A stretch of 46,159 bases of DNA from Salinarimonadaceae bacterium (GTDB lineage Bacteria; Pseudomonadota; Alphaproteobacteria; Rhizobiales; Beijerinckiaceae). The position numbers and the translations under genes were made by a program. The DNA lies in the NCBI GenBank assembly GCA_007693435.1, contig REDO01000180.1, positions 1-46,159 on the forward strand, given 5' to 3'. Under the pieces are notes generated by a model that was not told where the DNA came from, did not search any database, and saw only the letters and a list, made by a program, of their open reading frames with translations. Shown here piece by piece: positions 40,216 through 46,159 of the stretch. Within the stretch, counting starts at the first letter, position 1, and each line of letters starts with the position of its first letter.

Positions 40216-40438
40216 TGTGATCTCCACGGCGCGTTTCCAGCAGTGTAGGAAGCGGCGACGGCGCGGGTCCAAGGCATAATGCAAATAGAAGATATAACCG
40301 TGGCGAGCCCGGGACCGATGCGGGACAGGCTCGAACCGCGTGGATCGACGCCGGGCCGGCAGCCGCGTCTGGCGTTAGGTCACGGATAGCTGGAAACCGC
40401 CCCGCGACGCGCTCGACTGCCGCCCGGCCCGCGCCGTC
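40216..40438. other. Intergenic region before the luciferase-like gene
   Basis: No gene was seen here. Bases 40275-40300 are AT-richer and probably hold the promoter of the minus-strand monooxygenase operon. The remainder is GC-rich, without a strong hairpin or coding look. Confidence 0.4.
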
Positions 40439-40486
40439 TCACTTGCCGCTTCACTTGCCGCTTCACTTGCCGCCTCACTCGCCGCG
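40439..40486. repeat. Four tandem 12-bp units overlapping a stop codon
   Basis: The units are TCACTTGCCGCT, TCACTTGCCGCT, TCACTTGCCGCC and TCACTCGCCGCG. Read on the minus strand each is in frame with the upstream 1374-residue gene and ends with TGA, so the stop codon is repeated four times (RGE*, GGK*, SGK*, SGK*). It probably arose by slippage. Confidence 0.8.
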
Positions 40487-43400
40487 CCCGAGGACGTCGT
40501 TCGGCGGGATATGCCGGACGCGGTTGTTCCCCACGGCGTTCCCGGGGTCGATGCGGGTGTCGATGTACCCCTGCGCGATCGCCTCCTCCTCCGTCAGCTG
40601 CAGCGGCCCACCGCCATGGCGTTCCTGCACGATGACGTGGATGTTCGGTCCGTCGATAAGAATGAAATCGACACGCCCGTTTCCGAACACCGAACTATCG
40701 AAGTAGATGGTCACGATCTCGTCGCTTTCGCGGATGGCGCTGCGGCCCTGGAGGTCGCGCAAGCCGTCTATCGAGGGCCGGTCAAGCATCGTGTGGCCGC
40801 CGCCCACGCCGAAGCTGTGGCGGTCCCGCCCACGGCTGCCGTCCGGTTCGGTGCTGTCTCCACCGAGTCGCTCGCGGCCCAGGATCGGGCCGCGAGTCCA
40901 GGTGTTCCAAAATTCGACCTTCGCACGGTCCTCCGGCGACAATTCCGCGAGGCGCTCCGGCGTCAGGAACTGTTCGGAGATCGTACGATCGGGGTTCGCC
41001 CCTGCATGGGCGAAGAAGAAGTCTCCGGTCAGCACCGACAGGGCCATGTCGCGGATCAGGTCGAGATCGCGCTGCGGGATGATGCCCGTCAGGTAGTCGG
41101 ACAACTTCCTGTACCACTCCCGCGCCGCCTCGCGGTCGACGCCTTCCCCAGCCGGGTTCGGCGGCTTCATGAAGGCGCGCCAGCTATCGCGCTCCGCGTC
41201 GTTGCGGCCGTAGGCCTCGGCATAGGAGCGGATCGTCAGGTCGAAGCCCTTCCCGAACATCTCGTAGGCCTTCTTCATGAATTCGTCGGTGATGATCGGC
41301 GCGCCGGTGTCGTCGCGCTCGGGCAGGAGCACATGCTGCAGGTAAGTGGCGCCCTCGTGGTTGCCGCGCAGGAATGTCCAATGCTCGCTCACGCCCTCGG
41401 CGAAGGCGATCTGCCCGTCGATGTTTTGCGCCGAGTAGAAGTACTTGTTCAGGAGGTCGCCCATGTTGACGACATAGGCCGAGATATTGTTCTCCGACAG
41501 GTATTCGAGCACCTTGCGCCAGGCATAGGCGTGAATGTCCGAGCTGCCGTGCGAGTCGGGCACGGCAACGATCACGCGGTCGAGAAACCCGATCGGGCGG
41601 TCCGTCGGCGCGCTCGGATCGATCAGAGCGCTTGTCGGGCCGAAAAGGGTCGGATTGAGCTTGTCGAGCGCCGCGCGGTATTGCGGCATGATCTCGTTGA
41701 ATTCAGCGCGGATCGCCTGAGTGACAGTAGCCGGGTCGAGGGCGTTGTTGGCGGCGAACATGCCCATGCGCAGTCGATTGCGCAAAGCGGCTCGGAGTCC
41801 GTCGGGAATGGTGGCGATTTCGTCGCGGGAGAGACCGTTGATCCAGCTCGCCACGGTTCGCGCGCTCGCGGCGTTCGCTTGCGTGATCTCGCCGACCTTG
41901 GAGCCCTCCTGCGCGACGTTGGAGGTGAAGATCTGCGCGATCGCCGTGCGCATCGCCGCCGCTCGGGCGGCGACGTCGTCGCGCGACGCGTCTATCGGCC
42001 CGGTCTCGAGCCCCGTGTAAAGCGCCCGCTGCCGGTCGAGTTCGGCGAGCACGGCCTGCATCGTCGCGGCGGGCAGGCGGCGCAGGGCCTCGCGATTCTT
42101 CGTGAAAATCTCCCCGACCTTATCCGCGATCTCCATCGGATCGGCGCCCTCCGCGATCAGCGCGTCGAGTTCAGCGCTCTCGGCCGTCGCCTGCGTGCCC
42201 ACGAGCGCGTCGACGCCGGGCTCGTCGACCGGGCGCATCTGCGTCTCGATCACCGGCGGGGGCGCGTCCGGGCTGCGGAGGGAAAGAAGTCCGTCAGGAC
42301 CGATCAGCGGGATGCCCGAGCCGGGGCCAGCGAGGGGCAGCCAGGGCATGATGTCGTCTTGCAGCGAGTAACCGTTCATCAGGGCCATGGCGGCCTCGGA
42401 GCGGTTGAACGCCGTCGCGTTCGAGGAGGCCGCGCGCAGGATCGACACCGCGATCTCGTTGGCGGGATCGTTCGCGAAATCGAGCCAACGGCTCTGGTCG
42501 CGGGGCGTCATGTAGGCCATGACCTGCCGGGTGAAGTCGGCGTTCGTCTCCGGCGCCGGCAGCCCTTCGACGCCCTCGACGGGCGGCGTGTAGTTCGTCG
42601 CCTCGTTCAGCCGCGCCAGCGCGTCGAGCGAGGGGGCGGCGGCGTCCCGCGCGGCGGCGGCGCTCGGCGCGCGCGCGATCGCCTCCAGGGCGTCCAGCGT
42701 CAGACGATTGCGCAGGCGCGAGGCCTGGACGGGATCCAGCGCGGCGAGATCGGCATCCGACGCGGCCGCGACCAGCCGCGCCGCCTCGCCCGGCGCGAGC
42801 GCCTCGAAATCGGCCTCCCCGAGCTTCACGGCCCCCTCGGGCTCCTCGCTCTCGGAGGCGCCGGAGACGCCGGCGGCGCCTCCCGTCGGTGGGGCCCCGG
42901 GCGCGCCGCCGCCGGGTCCGACATCCGTTACGGCGCCTTCCAAGGGCTGTCCAAGCGCCCGCTCGAAGTAGGAACGGGTGGCCGGGTCGGCGTCGGCGAG
43001 CACCTGTTCGCGGGCGGTCTCTTCGCTCTCCAGCGGAAACGTGCGCCGGCGCTCCCTGTAGCGCTCTATCAATTCCTCGACGGTCGGCCTCGATGCGGCT
43101 TCGGATTCCTCGACGGCCGGCGGCGGCGCGGTCGGGGCGAGGCCGAGATCGGCGAGGCCTCCGGTGTCGAACAGGGCGCGGGCGACCTGGCTAGCCTCGT
43201 CGAAGGAGGTCGGATGACGGTCTCCGCCATCCTCGGTGGGAACGCGCAGGCGCACGAGAACCGGGCCGTCGGGAAGGGCGAGACCGTAGGGGCCGCTGTC
43301 GCCGGGGCCGAAGAGGCGCACATCGAGCCCCGGTTCCATCGGGACGGTGAGCCGGTTGGGCGGAAGGCCGGGGATGAGATTATCCAGATAGGCCGGCTCG

Positions 43401-44599
43401 ATCTGGTCGACGGCCCCCCCGAGGTCTGGCGCGCGCACCCGGCCCGCATAGGCGCCGTCGGGCAGGATCACGCCGAAATCGCCGTGGGAGCCGACAACGT
43501 CGAGGCGGTGACCGCCGATCGTCAGCGGGTTCGATTGCGGCGGAAAGCCGGGGATATGCCCGGTGAAATACGCCGCCCGCGCATACTCGGCGGCCTCGGC
43601 CAGGATACGGCCCGGCAACTGGAAGACGAACGCGCCCGCGGGATCGCGCAGGCCATAGGAGCCATTGGCGCCGACGATCGAGAACGGTTGGCCTGCGATC
43701 GTGAGCGGGCTTTGCGGAGGTGTCGGACCCGGCAGACGGCCCGAGAGCCAGGCGTCCTTCACCCGGTCGCGGGCGTCGGCGAGGTCCACCGCCGGCACGG
43801 CGAAATTCACGCCGTAGGCGGGGTTGGTCACCGTGAAGCCGGCGGACGTGTTGTTCAAGGTGTAGGTGGAGCCGCCGAGCGTCAGCGCGGCCGTGCCGAG
43901 CACCGCCGGGACCGGCGGCGCGGCCGGGACCGGCGGCGGCGGCGGCGTGTAAGTGCCGGAACTCGGGGCCGTCACGGTCCCGATCGGACGCGAGGGCTGG
44001 GGCCGCGGTCGGGACGTCGGCGGGGACGTCGGCCTCGGCGCGGCCTGTGTCGCGGCCTCGGCGTCCCGCCGGCGCTGGTTGATCCGGGCTATGGCGAGGT
44101 CGAAGGCCGATACAATCGCCGGCGCATAGGCGTCCGAGCCAGTGCCGATTCTGTTCGCGGCGAGCTGACCCACCACGTCGGCGACGGTCTGGGCGATCTC
44201 GCGCTTCTCCTCGTTTGTGAAGGTGTCGCGCGCGGTGCGCCAGGCTTCGCCGCGCGATCGCACCGCTTGGCGGATCGCGTTCTCCTCGGAGGGGGACAGC
44301 GACGGCCCGAACGCCATGTCGCGCAGGGTCTGACCCAGGACGTTGCGCAATTCCGGGAAGAGCACGAACTGAATTCGCGACCCGAGCCGAGACCTGTCCG
44401 GCGTCGCCGGGCCGTTGATGATCGGCGCCATCGGCGGGGCCATCGGGGCCGCCGGGGCCGCCACCGGGGGAGGAGCGACGGGCGCCGGGATCGGCGCCGG
44501 CACGAGCGCCAGGGTCTGGCCCGAGAGTGAGAAGCCGTCGCCTCGAATTCCGGGCGCCGGGGGGCTCGATCGATCGATGCCGTTTAAACTCATTGTCAT
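40475..44599 (-). CDS. Large Pro-rich repeat protein with C-terminal PPP-type phosphatase domain
   Basis: The 1374-residue protein has no signal peptide or membrane helix. In order it has a Pro/Ala-rich N-terminus (about 30-65), a short helical region (70-185), a second Pro-rich linker, four tandem repeats of about 60 residues (239-298, 299-358, 359-416, 417-480), a long Ala-rich helical region (about 490-1000) and a phosphatase-like domain (about 1008-1300). The domain keeps the PPP metal and phosphate residues: Asp1015/His1017 (PDSHG), Asp1048 (GDLLNK), Asn1080/His1081 within LRGNHE (1077-1082), His1198 (AHAG) and His1269 (GGHT). GDLLNK replaces GDxVDRG. It is probably a protein phosphatase or phosphodiesterase, conceivably a secreted effector; I know no family with this whole layout. 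The ATG at 44593 is an alternative start. The ribosome site is weak and the upstream DNA very AT-rich. Confidence 0.85.
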   Translation of the reverse strand: MTMSLNGIDRSSPPAPGIRGDGFSLSGQTLALVPAPIPAPVAPPPVAAPAAPMAPPMAPIINGPATPDRSRLGSRIQFVLFPELRNVLGQTLRDMAFGPSLSPSEENAIRQAVRSRGEAWRTARDTFTNEEKREIAQTVADVVGQLAANRIGTGSDAYAPAIVSAFDLAIARINQRRRDAEAATQAAPRPTSPPTSRPRPQPSRPIGTVTAPSSGTYTPPPPPVPAAPPVPAVLGTAALTLGGSTYTLNNTSAGFTVTNPAYGVNFAVPAVDLADARDRVKDAWLSGRLPGPTPPQSPLTIAGQPFSIVGANGSYGLRDPAGAFVFQLPGRILAEAAEYARAAYFTGHIPGFPPQSNPLTIGGHRLDVVGSHGDFGVILPDGAYAGRVRAPDLGGAVDQIEPAYLDNLIPGLPPNRLTVPMEPGLDVRLFGPGDSGPYGLALPDGPVLVRLRVPTEDGGDRHPTSFDEASQVARALFDTGGLADLGLAPTAPPPAVEESEAASRPTVEELIERYRERRRTFPLESEETAREQVLADADPATRSYFERALGQPLEGAVTDVGPGGGAPGAPPTGGAAGVSGASESEEPEGAVKLGEADFEALAPGEAARLVAAASDADLAALDPVQASRLRNRLTLDALEAIARAPSAAAARDAAAPSLDALARLNEATNYTPPVEGVEGLPAPETNADFTRQVMAYMTPRDQSRWLDFANDPANEIAVSILRAASSNATAFNRSEAAMALMNGYSLQDDIMPWLPLAGPGSGIPLIGPDGLLSLRSPDAPPPVIETQMRPVDEPGVDALVGTQATAESAELDALIAEGADPMEIADKVGEIFTKNREALRRLPAATMQAVLAELDRQRALYTGLETGPIDASRDDVAARAAAMRTAIAQIFTSNVAQEGSKVGEITQANAASARTVASWINGLSRDEIATIPDGLRAALRNRLRMGMFAANNALDPATVTQAIRAEFNEIMPQYRAALDKLNPTLFGPTSALIDPSAPTDRPIGFLDRVIVAVPDSHGSSDIHAYAWRKVLEYLSENNISAYVVNMGDLLNKYFYSAQNIDGQIAFAEGVSEHWTFLRGNHEGATYLQHVLLPERDDTGAPIITDEFMKKAYEMFGKGFDLTIRSYAEAYGRNDAERDSWRAFMKPPNPAGEGVDREAAREWYRKLSDYLTGIIPQRDLDLIRDMALSVLTGDFFFAHAGANPDRTISEQFLTPERLAELSPEDRAKVEFWNTWTRGPILGRERLGGDSTEPDGSRGRDRHSFGVGGGHTMLDRPSIDGLRDLQGRSAIRESDEIVTIYFDSSVFGNGRVDFILIDGPNIHVIVQERHGGGPLQLTEEEAIAQGYIDTRIDPGNAVGNNRVRHIPPNDVLGRGE
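43160..43885 (-). repeat. Four protein-level tandem repeats of about 60 residues
   Basis: Units begin LTLGGSTYTL (239), LTIAGQPFSI (299), LTIGGHRLDV (359) and LTVPMEPGLD (417), with spacings 60, 60 and 58. A shared core is a GxxG(F/Y/L)-type turn, then xPxGxxx, an Ala-rich helix ending in AYxxGxxPG, and a PPxxxP linker. The units are well diverged at DNA level, so this is an old array, probably of small beta/alpha domains that bind a ligand or partner. Confidence 0.75.
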
Positions 44600-44704
44600 C
44601 TGCCGCTAATCAACCCATAATGCATTCTCAATAACATAATTTAAAATTAATTTGAATATATCTGATAAATTTTTATATCATGCTTTGGTCATATTTTTTG
44701 CTGG
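44600..44704. promoter_or_regulatory. Very AT-rich block upstream of the phosphatase gene
   Basis: These 105 bases are roughly three quarters A+T, with runs such as TAATTTAAAATTAATTTG and AAATTTTTATATC, against a GC-rich background. On the minus strand they form the promoter/leader of the large gene. The abrupt edge at about 44704 and the composition suggest imported DNA that could be bound by an H-NS-like silencer. Confidence 0.55.
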
Positions 44705-44877
44705 TTATTGCGTCGGCGCCGCGTGCTCACAGGTCTCGAGGTTCAACGCGGCGCGCCTCTGCGGCCGCTGGAGACGCAGGGTGACGACTTGGCTGCCCGG
44801 CGGATCGGAAAGGCCGCCCGCCCCTCCCTGAAGTCCACCTCTTCGAACAAGCGCGGGATCGCGGTGAGCGACCCCAT
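44705..44877 (-). pseudogene. Possible truncated crotonase (enoyl-CoA hydratase family) remnant
   Basis: On the minus strand one frame reads MGSLTAIPRLFEEVDFREG from 44877, and a shifted frame reads SQVVTLRLQRPQRRAALNLE followed by TCEHAAPTQ and TAA at 44705. The second piece closely resembles the start of enoyl-CoA hydratases (VVTL-x-RPxRRNALNLET), and the first resembles the usual FEEV-F lead-in. The remnant stops exactly where the AT-rich block begins. I read it as a crotonase N-terminus with a frameshift and 3' loss; it is short, so chance similarity is possible. Confidence 0.35.
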
Positions 44878-44990
44878 GCCGACCGGGCGGGCGCATGCCT
44901 GATCTTCGCAGGTTCGCCTTGTAAAAAATCGTTCCGTGATAAAGATTGCGGCGGCGGCCCAGGACGGGCCGGCGAGCAGGACAGGCCAGC
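44878..44990. promoter_or_regulatory. Leader region of the export-adaptor gene
   Basis: The region contains TTGTAAAAAATCGTTCCGTG and ATAAAG around 44918-44945, a local AT-rich patch that probably contains the plus-strand promoter. AGGACAGG precedes the ATG at 44991. No gene was seen in it. Confidence 0.35.
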
Positions 44991-46159
44991 ATGGCGCGAA
45001 ACGATGACGAGAAACTTCCGCTCGAGATGGGGCTTGCGAGCGAGGCGGCTCCCCGGCGTCGGCGCTGGTTCCGCAAAAGCTATCTGCTCGTTCTGCTGAT
45101 CCCGGTTTTCATGTTCACCGGCGCGGTCGTCGGCATGTATTTCCAGCCGCCGGCCCTGCAGAAGTTCTACGCCCTGACCGGCTTGCAGCCAGGCGGGGGA
45201 TCGAGCGCTCCGATCGCGCTGCCCCCGGATATCGAACTGCCTCCGGCGATGGCGGAGACGATGCTGCCTTCCGACGTCGTGGGGCTCGCGCGCATCATGC
45301 CGCGTGGCGACGTCTCCATCGTTGCTGCGCCATTCGGCGCGGGCGACGCGCGGCTCGCCGACATCTTCGTGTCGATCGGCGACCGGGTGGAGAAGGGAAC
45401 GCCGCTCGCGCGGCTGGACAACCACACGGCGCTGGAGAGCGCCGTGCTTCTCGCCGAGGCCAATCTCGCGATCCGGCAGGCGACGTTGTTGCAGACCCGC
45501 GCGACGGTGGCGGCGAGCCGGGACGAGGCGCAGGCGGCGCTCGATCAGGCGGTCTCGACAGCCGCCGAAGCCGATACGGGCCTTGCGCGCGCGAACGAGC
45601 TCTTCGCGCGCAACGTAACGACTTCCGCCGCGCTCGACGCCGCGCGCGCGTCCGCCGAAGGCGCGCGGCTCGCGGTCGCGCGCGCGGAGGCGACCCTGCG
45701 TCGCTTCGCTTCCGTGGCTCTGGACGAGCAGCCCGACGTGGTGGTCGCCGCCCGCAACGTCGAGGCTGCGGAAGCGGACCTTGCGCGCACGAAGCTCGAC
45801 CTCGAGCGCGCCATGGTTCTCGCTCCCATCACCGGCACGATCCTCGACATCCACGTCACTCCCGGCCAGCGCCCGCCCGCCGACGGGATCATGCGCATGG
45901 GCGAGACCTCGCAGATGATGGCGGAGGTCGAGATCTGGCAGGACCGCGTCGGCGCGGTGTCCCCCGGACAGCCGGTGGAGCTCGTCGCCACGGCGTTGGG
46001 CCGGACATTGCGCGGTCGGGTCGAGAGCATCGGCCTGACGGTGGGGCGCCAGGGCCTGATTTCCGGCGACGCCGCCGCCAACAAGGACGCGCGGGTCGTG
46101 CGGGTCCTCGTCGCGCTCGATGCGGAATCCTCGGCCCTGTCCTCGCGCTACTCCAATCT
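44991..46159 (+). CDS. HlyD/DevB-type membrane fusion protein of an ABC exporter (cut by right edge)
   Basis: The frame is open from the ATG at 44991 through the window end (389 codons and a partial one). It has a cytoplasmic N-terminus, one membrane helix (31-51), a lipoyl-like beta segment (about 105-142, VSIGDRVEKGTPLARLD), a long coiled coil (about 145-270) and a returning lipoyl/beta-barrel part (MVLAPITGTILDIHVTPGQR near 275-294). The C-terminal ESIGLTVGRQGLISGDAAAN with DARVVRVLVALD is characteristic of DevB-type adaptors, which work with a DevC-like permease and DevA-like ATPase plus a TolC-type outer-membrane channel. Those partners should lie just right of this window. Cargo is unknown. 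Confidence 0.85.
   Translation, partial: MARNDDEKLPLEMGLASEAAPRRRRWFRKSYLLVLLIPVFMFTGAVVGMYFQPPALQKFYALTGLQPGGGSSAPIALPPDIELPPAMAETMLPSDVVGLARIMPRGDVSIVAAPFGAGDARLADIFVSIGDRVEKGTPLARLDNHTALESAVLLAEANLAIRQATLLQTRATVAASRDEAQAALDQAVSTAAEADTGLARANELFARNVTTSAALDAARASAEGARLAVARAEATLRRFASVALDEQPDVVVAARNVEAAEADLARTKLDLERAMVLAPITGTILDIHVTPGQRPPADGIMRMGETSQMMAEVEIWQDRVGAVSPGQPVELVATALGRTLRGRVESIGLTVGRQGLISGDAAANKDARVVRVLVALDAESSALSSRYSN

Noticed and set aside
40439-40486. CRISPR array or transposon end
   Set aside because: The units are only 12 bp, directly adjacent without spacers and in coding register, and no transposase or cas gene is near.
40511-44530. A 1339-codon open frame on the plus strand opposite the repeat-phosphatase gene
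   Set aside because: Long antisense frames are expected in GC-rich DNA because GC-ending codons seldom make stops on the other strand. Its translation is rich in Arg/Asp/Glu/Gly without any fold marks, while the minus-strand frame has clear phosphatase motifs and repeats.
44708-44902. A 64-codon plus-strand frame between the phosphatase and adaptor genes
   Set aside because: It has no ribosome site and no recognisable motif. The opposite strand gives a better reading as a crotonase remnant.

Overview
The window is GC-rich (roughly two thirds G+C by eye), densely packed chromosomal DNA, most likely from an alphaproteobacterium (Hyphomicrobiales-like). This assignment is an inference from the base composition, the many ATGA/GTGA start-stop overlaps, and the mix of a tripartite tricarboxylate (TTT) transporter, FCD-type GntR, LysR and Lrp regulators and a three-subunit molybdenum hydroxylase. 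No tRNA, rRNA, CRISPR array, phage gene or insertion sequence was seen. Nearly everything is uptake, breakdown and local regulation of small organic molecules, arranged as neighbouring modules.

Module 1 (310-15384) looks like one catabolic island. A minus-strand operon (D-2-hydroxyacid dehydrogenase, aldehyde dehydrogenase, ThDP enzyme) is divergent from a GntR regulator. Next come an Ldh-type 2-hydroxyacid dehydrogenase, then a plus-strand operon (two-subunit CoA ligase, acyl-CoA dehydrogenase homologue, HpcH/HpaI aldolase). A minus-strand TTT transporter operon follows and carries on into an atypical SDR and a split CHR (chromate-type) anion transporter. Related GTATACAA-type sites lie in front of three of these transcription units, so the GntR protein may control the whole set. 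The predicted chemistry is 2-hydroxyacid to 2-oxoacid to aldehyde to acid to acyl-CoA, but the substrate is not identifiable from sequence.

Module 2 (15670-26893) is a nine-gene minus-strand operon: a branched-chain-amino-acid-type ABC importer (binding protein, LivH, LivM, LivG, LivF), a molybdenum hydroxylase (large, FAD and 2Fe-2S subunits) and a RidA-like/CnbZ-like protein. Two LysR genes lie upstream. Module 3 (26909-34255) is a taurine/nitrate-type ABC importer followed by a CoA-transferase, an aminotransferase, a second HpcH/HpaI aldolase and a creatinase-like M24 hydrolase. Module 4 (34608-40215) holds an FMN reductase, a small ABM-like protein, a flavin-reductase-domain protein, an M20 deacylase, an Lrp regulator, a second creatinase-like M24 paralogue and a luciferase-like monooxygenase. 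Modules 3 and 4 look as if they serve one nitrogen- or sulfur-containing compound.

The last part (40439-46159) differs in kind. It holds a 1374-residue protein with a Pro-rich N-terminus, four tandem repeats of about 60 residues and a C-terminal PPP-type phosphatase domain. The gene ends inside a 12-bp tandem repeat that reiterates the stop codon. It is preceded by a very AT-rich block that abuts what looks like a truncated crotonase (enoyl-CoA hydratase) remnant, which suggests acquisition. The right edge cuts a DevB/HlyD-type export adaptor.

The most novel signals are: the possible GntR-controlled island with its unusual enzymes (an acyl-CoA dehydrogenase without the usual catalytic Glu, and an SDR with Tyr/Lys replaced by Thr/Arg); the two M24 paralogues that have lost most or all metal ligands; and the repeat-phosphatase protein. 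All calls come from reading the sequence. Family names rest on remembered motifs, not on database searches.
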